Part shown: positions 15,890 through 22,352 of the stretch, in pieces
Layout of the letters: the number at the start of each line of letters is the position of its first letter
How positions within the stretch are numbered: position 1 is the stretch's first letter
Origin: an archaeon
GTDB lineage: Archaea > Halobacteriota > Syntropharchaeia > Alkanophagales > Methanospirareceae
Direction of reading: 5' to 3'
Assembly: GCA_030019325.1 (NCBI GenBank)
Contig: JASEFB010000012.1
Span: forward strand, 1 to 26,778
DNA: 26,778 bases
Notes under the pieces: model-generated
Databases searched by the model: none
What the model was told of the DNA's origin: nothing
What the model saw: only the letters and a program-made list of their open reading frames with translations
Made by a program: the position numbers and the translations under genes

Positions 15890-16408
15890 TCAGCCTGCAT
15901 CCAACCTGAATCCCTCTTTCATACCAAACCAGCTTGCAGGGTCCTCCAGATACTCCCGATAATCCCAGAGACTGAGATAATGTCCTCGCTCCTCATGCGC
16001 AAGTGCGATAAAAAATCTGGTTTCAAAGGGGTCAGAAGCTTTCTCCGCCAAGTCATTATAGAACTTAATGCTCTTCTCCTCCATTTCGATGCCTATATCC
16101 AGTACTTTTATGCTCCCCGAAATTTCCTCTTCGCTCATCTTCAGATCTTTCGCGTCCTTTGGAAAAATTGCTTTTATCTTCACGACATCTCCTATGGATG
16201 TCACTATTTTTGGCCACTTCTTCTCCTCATTTAGCTTGTTATAGATCTCCTCCACTTTTGCCAAGTGCTCGCCTTCATCCTGTGCCAACGAGCGGAACAT
16301 ATCTCGTGCAAAGGAGCTGGTAGTCTTCTCACTCGCGTCAATATAAAACGCCTTTCCCTCTTCCTCAAGTTTCATGGCGATTTCAAGCGCCTTTAACCTT
16401 TCCTCCAT
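15890..16408 (-). CDS. Rubrerythrin-like diiron protein
   Basis: A 172-aa four-helix ferritin-like protein, likely a peroxidase. It has two ExxH-type halves: KLEEEGKAFYIDA with DEGEHLAKVEEIY, and EMEEKSIKFYNDL with AHEERGHYLSLWDY. These are the diiron ligands of the rubrerythrin clan. The rubredoxin-like C-terminal tail with CxxC pairs is absent, so electrons must come from another protein; the adjacent Isf is an attractive partner. ATG 16408 has a GAGGTGG ribosome site, 16 bp after sufB. The last residues (SWFGMKEGFRLDAG) match the common end of standalone rubrerythrins. Confidence 0.9.
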   Translation of the reverse strand: MEERLKALEIAMKLEEEGKAFYIDASEKTTSSFARDMFRSLAQDEGEHLAKVEEIYNKLNEEKKWPKIVTSIGDVVKIKAIFPKDAKDLKMSEEEISGSIKVLDIGIEMEEKSIKFYNDLAEKASDPFETRFFIALAHEERGHYLSLWDYREYLEDPASWFGMKEGFRLDAG

Positions 16409-16424
16409 TTATTTCCACCTCTCT

Positions 16425-17645
16425 TTACATAACCTTCTCCAAACTCATATCAAACATCTTCTTTGTCTCGTTCGCAAGCGCATCGGGGAGTCCGGTGATG
16501 TCCACATTCAAAAACCCTCGAATGATGACTGAAGTTGCTTCCTCCTCGCTCAAGCCCCGTGACATGAGGTATTGAATCTCCTCCTCTGCGATCTTTCCAA
16601 CCGCCGCCTCATGCGAAAGGTCGAGGTCTCTACGTGTCGCTTTGAGCTCGGGAATCGAATCTACCTCTGCGGTATCAGAAAGCATCAATCCCCTGCATTC
16701 AATATGCCCCTTTGTATTTACCGATTCCCCAACGAGATCACCACGTGCAATGACCTTTGCATTATCAGTAGCAATCACCCTCGATATGATTTCCGCTCTG
16801 CTTCCTTCGCCTTGGAGTACTACTCTCGAACCTATATCGATTTTCGCATTACCAAGAGCATATACAATTGACTGAGAGGTAGCCCGTGCATTTCTTCCCA
16901 GGCAATACATAGTGGGGAACATCTGAAGCGATTTCACCGGCGTCACCAAGATGTAGTTGCTGATAAAGACACCATCGTCCTCAATCGCCACAGCACTTCT
17001 CGGTCTGACCTCCATACCACCGCTCCAGTTGTGGACCATAGTAAAGGTGATCTTCGCACCTTTTTTGACATAAAACTCCGAAATGCCGAGATGGAGCGCC
17101 GAATTGACCGTGTGCGAGACCGAACAGCCGGTTATGATATGGAGTTCCGAGTTCTCCTCGGCAATTGCGATATTGTGCACGTTCTGCCTGATTTTATCAG
17201 AGGTGATGAAGAGACAGGACTGCAGCGGCATGGTCACCTTTGAGCCCGCTGCAGCCCTGATAAAATATCCATGGCTCGGAGCTAATTCGACCTCAGCGGT
17301 ATATTTATCCATATCTACGGGAATGAGCTTCCACATATAATCCTTGAGCCAATCATACTTCTTTATCGCCTCTGTTGTGCTCATAAGCTCCAAACCCGGG
17401 TATTTAACCCGTGAAAAGATCACGGAACGATCTCGCTGTAAAAACGAACCAGATCTTTCCTTCTCTGATGGCTCAATACCGGCCCTGAGTAGATCCTGCT
17501 CGTATTCTTCGGATATTTCAGCCAGTGAGGTGAGGGGGTCATATTCATTCGACTCAGTAGTATATCGTTCAATGTCCACATCCTCTCCTAACAGAGCTTT
17601 TTTGGCCTTCGCACGCTGTGCACGCTCAATTATCTCTTTGTTCAT
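16425..17645 (-). CDS. sufB: SufB/SufD-family Fe-S cluster scaffold protein
   Basis: The scaffold partner of SufC in cytosolic Fe-S cluster assembly. It has 406 aa, the short archaeal form. The N-terminal helical part holds EYDPLTSLAEISEEYEQDLLRAG; the beta-helix core has GCSVSHTVNSALHLGISEFYVKKGA, HNWSGGMEVRPRSA and DSIPELKATRRDLDLSHEAAVGKI, ending with EEEIQYLMSRGLSEEEATSVIIRGF, the SufBD hallmark. No separate SufD is present, as in many archaea with a minimal SufBC. It starts at ATG 17645, overlapping sufC's stop by 4 bp. Confidence 0.96.
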   Translation of the reverse strand: MNKEIIERAQRAKAKKALLGEDVDIERYTTESNEYDPLTSLAEISEEYEQDLLRAGIEPSEKERSGSFLQRDRSVIFSRVKYPGLELMSTTEAIKKYDWLKDYMWKLIPVDMDKYTAEVELAPSHGYFIRAAAGSKVTMPLQSCLFITSDKIRQNVHNIAIAEENSELHIITGCSVSHTVNSALHLGISEFYVKKGAKITFTMVHNWSGGMEVRPRSAVAIEDDGVFISNYILVTPVKSLQMFPTMYCLGRNARATSQSIVYALGNAKIDIGSRVVLQGEGSRAEIISRVIATDNAKVIARGDLVGESVNTKGHIECRGLMLSDTAEVDSIPELKATRRDLDLSHEAAVGKIAEEEIQYLMSRGLSEEEATSVIIRGFLNVDITGLPDALANETKKMFDMSLEKVM

Positions 17646-18436
17646 TCAGCACACACCTTCTCACCACATACTTTGACACATCGCTCAAATCCCTCTTCAA
17701 TTATATGCCTTGCTACCTCGTCGGGTATCCCTGAACACGCTATTCGTCCGTTGAGCATCACATGTGCGCGATCTGGCTTTATGTAACGCATTATAAACCC
17801 GCTATGCGTAATTATAAGCCCCGATCGCTCTCTTTTACTCGGTATCTTCTCCCTACCCAGCAGCTCATTCATGAGGTCACCAATGAGTTCGATATTCTCG
17901 ACATCCACGCCAGAATCAGGTTCGTCAAACATGATGAAGTCAGGAGCTTGCGCGAGCAGTTGTAGTATCTCCGATCTCTTGACCTCTCCACCTGAAAATC
18001 CGAGATTCACATCCCGATTCAAGAAATCAACTGATATATTAAGCCTTTTCCCAAGATCTATCACGCGCTCATCGATTTTCCCCTCTTTTCTTCCCATCGC
18101 TATATTCACCATATCACCGAGTTTTACACCCCTTATCTCCGGGGGGTGCTGGAAAGACATGCCCATTCCAAGTTTCACCCGTTCGTTGGTTGGAAGATCG
18201 GTTATATCCACATCTTTAAACATTATCCTCCCTTTTTTTACCTTATAAGCGGGAAATCCAAGTATCGTCATCAGGAGTGTGGTCTTACCACCGCCATTCG
18301 GTCCAAATAATACGTGAGCCTCTCCACGTTCAATACAGAGGTTTAAATCCTTTATAATCTCCTTGCCCTCTACTTCCACCGTCAAATCTTTTATATCCAG
18401 TATTTTACCCCCCACAGACGCCGTTGTCGCTTCCAT
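17642..18436 (-). CDS. sufC: SufC ATPase of the SufBC Fe-S assembly complex
   Basis: An ABC-type ATPase that drives scaffold changes during Fe-S assembly. It has 264 aa. Walker A is FGPNGGGKTTLL (45-52), the signature is LGFSGGEVKRSEI, and Walker B is FIMFDEPDSGVDVENI, the SufC-specific form of DEPTSGLD. The H-loop is LIITHSGFIMRYI. The C-terminus carries two Cys (RCVKVCGEKVCAE), a rare extension. It starts 35 bp after the peroxiredoxin stop behind a weak GAGG site, consistent with cotranscription, and its TGA overlaps the sufB start. Confidence 0.96.
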   Translation of the reverse strand: MEATTASVGGKILDIKDLTVEVEGKEIIKDLNLCIERGEAHVLFGPNGGGKTTLLMTILGFPAYKVKKGRIMFKDVDITDLPTNERVKLGMGMSFQHPPEIRGVKLGDMVNIAMGRKEGKIDERVIDLGKRLNISVDFLNRDVNLGFSGGEVKRSEILQLLAQAPDFIMFDEPDSGVDVENIELIGDLMNELLGREKIPSKRERSGLIITHSGFIMRYIKPDRAHVMLNGRIACSGIPDEVARHIIEEGFERCVKVCGEKVCAE

Positions 18437-18470
18437 TTTTTTTGCCTCAAAAAGAAAAAAGGAAAAAGAT

Positions 18471-19133
18471 TTAAAGTTTCTTTTTGCACAGATACCAATC
18501 TATGCACTCATATCCTTCCGTCATTCTCTTTTCTGCCATCTCCTGTGTCTTCGGTGGTGGAACAACAACTTCATCTCCCGGTCTCCAGTTTGCGGGCGTT
18601 GCAACTCCATGCTTGTCGGTGGTCTGGAACGCATCGATGATCCTCAGTATCTCATCCATATTTCTTCCATTCGTTAACGGATAGTAGAGCATCGCCCTTA
18701 AGATCCCCTCGGGATCGATCACAAAGACGCACCGAACCGTTGCGGTACTACTCTGCCCAGGATGAATCATCCCGTACTTCATAGCTATTTCTTTCGACAG
18801 ATCAGCTATTATGGGAAATGGAATCCTGACCCCGACTTTCTCTTCAATGTTTCTTATCCATGTGATATGCGAGGAGACACTGTCGATACTTAAACCCATC
18901 AGCTCCGTGTTTCTCTTCTTCAGTTCATCGTGGATCTTGGCAAAGGCGATGAACTCGGTTGTACACACCGGTGTGAAATCGGCTGGGTGCGAGAAGAGAA
19001 CCAACCATTTGCCTCTGAAATCCTTCAATCGTAATTTAGCAAATGTGGTATCCGCTTCAAAATCTGGTGCCTGATCTCCGAGCAGTGGTAGATGTACCTC
19101 CTCTATTTTCTTTTCTTCAAGCTCTTTTTCCAT
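18471..19133 (-). CDS. Peroxiredoxin (Prx6 / archaeal AhpC-TSA type)
   Basis: Reduces peroxides in the cytoplasm using a reactive Cys. I place the start at ATG 19133 rather than the upstream TTG/ATG codons, because a GGAGGTGG site lies just before it and the family begins here. It has 220 aa. Peroxidatic Cys57 is in HPADFTPVCTTE, followed by Arg in ATVRCVFVIDP and the WRPGDEVVVPP stretch typical of archaeal decameric Prx. C210 and C216 (YECIDWYLC) near the end match the resolving-Cys tail of Aeropyrum-type enzymes. It heads the run with sufC, sufB, rubrerythrin, isf and afpA. Firm assignment. Confidence 0.96.
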   Translation of the reverse strand: MEKELEEKKIEEVHLPLLGDQAPDFEADTTFAKLRLKDFRGKWLVLFSHPADFTPVCTTEFIAFAKIHDELKKRNTELMGLSIDSVSSHITWIRNIEEKVGVRIPFPIIADLSKEIAMKYGMIHPGQSSTATVRCVFVIDPEGILRAMLYYPLTNGRNMDEILRIIDAFQTTDKHGVATPANWRPGDEVVVPPPKTQEMAEKRMTEGYECIDWYLCKKKL

Positions 19134-19163
19134 TTTTACCACCTCCATTAGTTTCAATTAGTT

Positions 19164-19176
19164 CCTCTCCGAGAGG
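19164..19176. promoter_or_regulatory. Palindrome CCTCTC-C-GAGAGG before the peroxiredoxin operon
   Basis: A perfect 13-bp odd palindrome centred 37 bp before ATG 19133. It lies near the expected transcription start, so it is a candidate operator. No clear TATA box is seen beyond it. Confidence 0.4.
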
Positions 19177-19251
19177 GTGATTACGTATTTTCCAAAAAAT
19201 AACAAGATGGAGGTTTACCTCACCCCCTCCCCATTCATTACCAGCAATGTA

Positions 19252-19470
19252 TTATTTACATGCAATCGTGTAAAAAGTTTTGCCTCTCAATTCGCACTGT
19301 GGAACCCAATCGTGCGAGTACACAAACATCCTCTCACTCAGGGATTTGCACTGGATGCATGTGTTGGAAGACGGTATGCCCCCATCTGGTACACTTGCGC
19401 TTGTAGGTTTCAGTCTCTCTTTACTTCTTGCATCATCTCTCACTTTTAATGTCAGTTTGTCAAGCTTCAT
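19252..19470 (-). CDS. Small four-cysteine protein of unknown function (72 aa)
   Basis: A possible gene on the peroxiredoxin strand, running from ATG 19470 to TAA. The N-terminal half is Lys/Arg-rich (MKLDKLTLKVRDDARSKERL). The C-terminal half has CIQC, a later Cys in WVPQCELRGK and one at TIACK, with several aromatic residues. C-x2-C plus spaced Cys could hold zinc or iron, but I know no family for it. A GTGGCGG stretch before ATG is a poor ribosome site, and no clear TATA box is seen. It starts 47 bp from the divergent DUF166-like gene. Without homologues it remains only a likely coding region. Confidence 0.45.
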   Translation of the reverse strand: MKLDKLTLKVRDDARSKERLKPTSASVPDGGIPSSNTCIQCKSLSERMFVYSHDWVPQCELRGKTFYTIACK

Positions 19471-19517
19471 ATGGCCGCCACTTTTAGAATAAGATCGCTA
19501 TTTCAAATACGAATGAA

Positions 19518-19922
19518 ATGGATCTGATTGTGATATATAGCGGCGATTTTGGCGAGAAAGTTGTTGGTAACCTCATAAACTACTCCACCTTCTGCATCTC
19601 CTGCGCAGAGGCGTGCACACATTGTAAAGAGGGGAAATATAGTTTTGCAGACCGTATAAAGGGAATTTTTAAGCTCCCTGCTCCTTCTCTTCTTCCCGTA
19701 CTTATTGAGGATTCTATGCGTGCATATGTGCCGAAAGAGCTTCCAAAGGCGGACATAGCGATTGTAACAGAGATCCATACCGATCTTCTGCTCGAACTCC
19801 CGCGTATTGGCGACACGATACTGCATAAGGCGGGATATATTATCAGAGCGGCAGTGGAAGAAGGAGTTAAGCAAAGCGAAAGCATAGACTATAGGAGCAG
19901 AAAAGGAAAATTTATAAGATAA
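19518..19922 (+). CDS. DUF166-like protein, apparently C-terminally shortened
   Basis: A 134-aa protein matching the N-terminal half of DUF166, an archaeal family of unknown function. It begins MDLIVIYSGDFGEKVVGNL, then FCISCAEACTHC (C-x2-C-x3-C-x2-C, a likely Fe-S or metal site), LLPVLIEDSMRAYVP, ADIAIVTEIHTDLLLELP and KAGYIIRAAVEEG. From memory, family members run past 200 aa with further conserved Cys; here the frame ends after an unmatched basic tail (SRKGKFIR). The promoter of the next gene sits inside its 3' end, as if a deletion joined the two. It may be a truncated gene or a short family variant. Confidence 0.65.
   Translation: MDLIVIYSGDFGEKVVGNLINYSTFCISCAEACTHCKEGKYSFADRIKGIFKLPAPSLLPVLIEDSMRAYVPKELPKADIAIVTEIHTDLLLELPRIGDTILHKAGYIIRAAVEEGVKQSESIDYRSRKGKFIR
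19908..19919 (+). promoter_or_regulatory. TATA box of the ferritin-like cargo gene (leaderless)
   Basis: AAATTTATAAGA centred about 28 bp before ATG 19942, within the DUF166 3' end. Confidence 0.5.
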
Positions 19923-19941
19923 CGAGATTTAATTCATAATC

Positions 19942-20223
19942 ATGTTATCCGAAATACCGATAGATTTGGAAAAGGTAAGAAAAGAAGATCGGGATAAGGA
20001 GATTTTGCGTGTGGGAATAATAGCTGAACTTGACGCAGTGAGTTTGTATGAGCAACTCGCGGCGATGACGGACAAAGAAGATATCAAAAAGCTCTTCTTG
20101 GATATAGCTAAGGAAGAAAAAACACATGTGGGCGAATTTCAGGCCCTGCTTCTAAGAAAAGACAGACAGCAGGTCGAAGAATTGGAGCATGGTAAGGAAG
20201 AAGTTGAGGAGTTGATAGGGTAA
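19942..20223 (+). CDS. Encapsulated-ferritin-like protein (EncFtn / encapsulin cargo type)
   Basis: A 93-aa two-helix ferroxidase subunit. It oxidises Fe(II), and family members are stored inside encapsulin shells. The sequence follows the N-terminal domain of the Pyrococcus encapsulin closely: LRVGIIAELDAVSLYEQLA (Glu ligand), then LFLDIAKEEKTHVGEFQALLL (Glu and His ligands) and a charged GKEEVEELIG end. Two subunits normally pair to build one iron site. No shell protein is encoded in the window, and the next gene is a ferritin. No long cargo-loading tail is visible beyond the helix. A leaderless promoter lies upstream. Confidence 0.85.
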   Translation: MLSEIPIDLEKVRKEDRDKEILRVGIIAELDAVSLYEQLAAMTDKEDIKKLFLDIAKEEKTHVGEFQALLLRKDRQQVEELEHGKEEVEELIG

Positions 20224-20240
20224 GAAGAGGGGTAAATACT

Positions 20241-20765
20241 ATGCTCAGCGGAAATATGGAAGCAGCTTTGAACAAACAGCTCAATAATGAGCTTTATTCA
20301 GCATATCTCTATCTGTCTATGTCGGCCTACAGCACGTCTACATGACTCAAGGGATTTGCTAATTGGTTTATGGTGCAGTACCAGGAAGAGATGGTGCACG
20401 CCATGAAATTCTATAACTACATCCTTGATCAGGGCGGACAGGTAAAGCTTATGGCGATTGCGCAGCCGATGACCGAATTCAAGTCGCCCTTAGACATGTT
20501 TGAAAAGACCTTACAGCACGAGAAGTTCATTACAAAGTGCATCAACGATCTCGTTGACCTCGCAATTGCGGAAAAGGACCATGCGACAAATATCTTCCTC
20601 CAATGGTATGTTACCGAACAGATCGAAGAAGAAGGGAATGACAATGATATCATTGCCAAGTTGAAACTTGTTGGAGAAGAGGGTAGTGGATTGCTTATGA
20701 TTGACAAAGAACTGGCGATGCGAGTCTTTACTCCTCCTGCGGCGGCTGAGGGGGCTCAAGCATAA
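20241..20765 (+). pseudogene. ftn: Ferritin, interrupted by one in-frame TGA
   Basis: A 24-mer iron-storage ferritin of 174 positions, the normal size. ATG 20241 follows a GAGGGG site, 17 bp after the EncFtn stop. Helix A reads AALNKQLNNELYSAYLYLSM, with its ferroxidase Glu. After SAYSTST comes TGA 20343-20345, then LKGFANWF and QYQEEMVHAMKFYNYI continue in frame with iron ligands, LQWYVTEQIEEEGNDND and the end RVFTPPAA. In Archaeoglobus-type ferritins the residue at the stop is Gly before LKGF, as I recall. Simple callers would start at 20370, which lacks helix A and would not fold properly. It looks recently broken or read through. Confidence 0.88.
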
Positions 20766-20908
20766 GGAGATTACATAATTATATCTTCAGTGTGTTTTAG
20801 CAGAACCGGGTAGAAGAGGGATAAAGGAGTAAGAGTGTATATACTCCGAGTGGTAAGCGGGCACCGACACAGTCGAGAAGGTTACTCAGTGTTACTAAGC
20901 ATAAGGAG
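20758..20908. repeat. 12-bp direct repeat AAGCATAAGGAG flanking 127 bp
   Basis: Copies lie at 20758-20769 (ferritin stop) and 20897-20908, 139 bp apart. Between them is a GGAGTA...TACTCC inverted pair at 20826-20847. It may be a duplication scar. The 20766-21012 gap is otherwise without a gene. Confidence 0.45.
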
Positions 20909-21012
20909 CATAATATCACAAAAAAGCGTGATAAATATAGTAAAACTTAAAAAGCTCAAAAAATAAAACCGAGATAAAGAACTGCAGTAAAGTCAGTCAA
21001 AAGGAGGGCTTG

Positions 21013-21930
21013 ATGCGAAGAGCGAATGAAGAGGAGGAGTTTCCAGCTCCTTTGCCCGTAACGGAAGTAGAGGGTGCGGAAGTCCCCTGGGACCCTGCGC
21101 AGCTCAGAAAAATTCAAGAACACCCCTGTTTTAGTAAAAAAGCCTGCCATTTCTTCGGCAGAATGCATCTTCCTGTGGCGCCGAAGTGCAATATCCAGTG
21201 TAACTACTGCATCCGGAAATTCGATTGTGTGAATGAATCACGACCCGGTGTGACGAGTAAAGTGCTCAAACCACAAGAAGCGCTCGAACGAGTTAGGGAA
21301 GTGATGAAAAGGGTGCCTTTCATCAAGGTTATAGCAGTGGCTGGACCGGGTGAGCCACTCTTCAATGAGGAGACCTTCGAGACGTTCAGGCTTGTAAAGG
21401 AGGACTTCCCCTACTTGTTGAGATGCATGAGCACCAACGGGTTGCTCTTGCCTGACCGGATAGGAGACATTGAGGATCTGGGAATTAGCACTCTAACCGT
21501 GACGGTTAACGCGGTAGACCCCGCTATTGGCAAGGAGATCTATTCCTTCATCAATTACCATGGGAAGAGATACCGCGGAGAAGAGGGCGTAGCAGTATTG
21601 ATAAGAAACCAGTTGGAAGGGATTCAAGAGGCGGTGAAACGGAAGATTCAGGTGAAGGTGAACACAGTTCTCATTCCTACCGTGAATGATGAGCACATTA
21701 TGGCTATAACAAAGACGATAAGCGAACTGGGTGTGTATTTACAGAATATTATACCGATCATCCCGCAATACAAGTTCGCCCATATCAAACCGCCCACACC
21801 GCAGGAGAAGCGAGAGATTCAGGAGAAGTGCCGTAAGTATGTGATGCAGATGACGCACTGCCGCCAGTGCCGTGCCGATGCCATCGGGAGACTCGGAAAA
21901 GACATTCAACACTGCTTATTCTCAGAATAA
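21013..21930 (+). CDS. nifB: NifB-type radical SAM FeMo-cofactor biosynthesis protein
   Basis: Builds the 8Fe-carbide core of nitrogenase cofactor from SAM and Fe-S clusters. I choose ATG 21013 (305 aa) over TTG 21010; AGGAGG lies 5 bp upstream. The typical NifB start HPCFSKKACHFFGRMHLPVAP leads into the SAM motif C59-x3-C63-x2-C66 (CNIQCNYC), then FDCVNESRPGVTS, AGPGEPLFN, TVTVNAVDP and the C-terminal CRQCRADAIGRLG with extra cluster Cys. The length matches the short archaeal NifB without the NifX-like domain. No other nif gene is in the window. Confidence 0.95.
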   Translation: MRRANEEEEFPAPLPVTEVEGAEVPWDPAQLRKIQEHPCFSKKACHFFGRMHLPVAPKCNIQCNYCIRKFDCVNESRPGVTSKVLKPQEALERVREVMKRVPFIKVIAVAGPGEPLFNEETFETFRLVKEDFPYLLRCMSTNGLLLPDRIGDIEDLGISTLTVTVNAVDPAIGKEIYSFINYHGKRYRGEEGVAVLIRNQLEGIQEAVKRKIQVKVNTVLIPTVNDEHIMAITKTISELGVYLQNIIPIIPQYKFAHIKPPTPQEKREIQEKCRKYVMQMTHCRQCRADAIGRLGKDIQHCLFSE

Positions 21931-22032
21931 AAAATAAATCCACGTCAGGCGTCGCGTTTTTGGCAATTCTTTAGCTTTAACACCTCTTACTTAGTCAACC
22001 TTCAAGCTCTTTGTGGTGCAAATACTATCCTT

Positions 22033-22042
22033 TTTTATATAA
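22033..22042 (+). promoter_or_regulatory. TATA box of the small zinc-ribbon gene
   Basis: TTTTATATAA about 51-60 bp before ATG 22093, leaving a leader that contains AAAGGAGGTGA. It overlaps the palindrome at 22038-22053. Confidence 0.5.
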
Positions 22043-22053
22043 CAAGTGTTATA
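22038..22053. promoter_or_regulatory. Palindrome TATAACA-AG-TGTTATA over the TATA box
   Basis: A perfect 7-bp inverted repeat with a 2-bp centre, sharing bases with the TATA element. Binding there would block TBP/TFB, so it is a candidate repressor site. Confidence 0.5.
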
Positions 22054-22092
22054 CATATACGCTGAGTGAAATGAATAAAGGAGGTGATTGTG

Positions 22093-22245
22093 ATGTGTAG
22101 TGTTGGCGGAGGCGATTTCAATTTAGAAATTGAAGAGATTGAATTAGAGCGATACAAGTGCAATGACTGTGGAAACAAGTTTGGTGGGATGGGTGAAAAC
22201 GTAATCTGCCCGTCATGCCACTCGGGAAACGTTGTAAAAATATAA
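22093..22245 (+). CDS. Small zinc-ribbon protein (50 aa)
   Basis: A short gene absent from routine length cut-offs. ATG 22093 follows a very strong AAAGGAGGTGATTGTG ribosome site and ends at TAA 22243-22245. The N-terminus (MCSVGGGDFNLEIEEIELE) is acidic with a Cys at position 2. The C-terminal part is a zinc ribbon or rubredoxin-like knuckle pair: YKCNDCGNKFGGMGENVICPSCHSG, with C-x2-C and C-x2-C 15 residues apart. It resembles FmdB-type small ribbons, but the role is unknown. The TATA box and overlapping palindrome suggest a strong and regulated promoter. Confidence 0.82.
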   Translation: MCSVGGGDFNLEIEEIELERYKCNDCGNKFGGMGENVICPSCHSGNVVKI

Positions 22246-22316
22246 ATTAATGTAAAAGCAGGTGTCTAATGGCGAGATACCGCTGGTATATACCGCATAG
22301 TGATATTTACGAAAAG

Positions 22317-22328
22317 ATTTATATAATT
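22317..22328 (+). promoter_or_regulatory. TATA box of the DUF2284 gene (leaderless)
   Basis: ATTTATATAATT centred about 30 bp before ATG 22353, without a clear ribosome site. Confidence 0.55.
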
Positions 22329-22352
22329 ACGTGAAGAAAACTAAGATCGAAG

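Noticed and set aside
20343..20345. Selenocysteine at the ferritin TGA
   Set aside because: The position is not a Cys position in the family and archaeal selenocysteine needs a SECIS, of which I see no convincing candidate in the 3' region.
562..20765. Genome-wide reassignment of TGA or TAG to sense
   Set aside because: At least ten genes here end at TGA and three at TAG exactly where their families end, for example SOD at TAG and SufC at TGA overlapping the sufB start.
20821..20960. Structured leader or riboswitch before nifB
   Set aside because: Only short isolated stems are visible (GGAGTA/TACTCC, ATCAC/GTGAT); no known riboswitch core could be recognised.
22273..22335. 21-codon frame MARYRWYIPHSD before the DUF2284 gene
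   Set aside because: It has no ribosome site and runs through the TATA box of the next gene.
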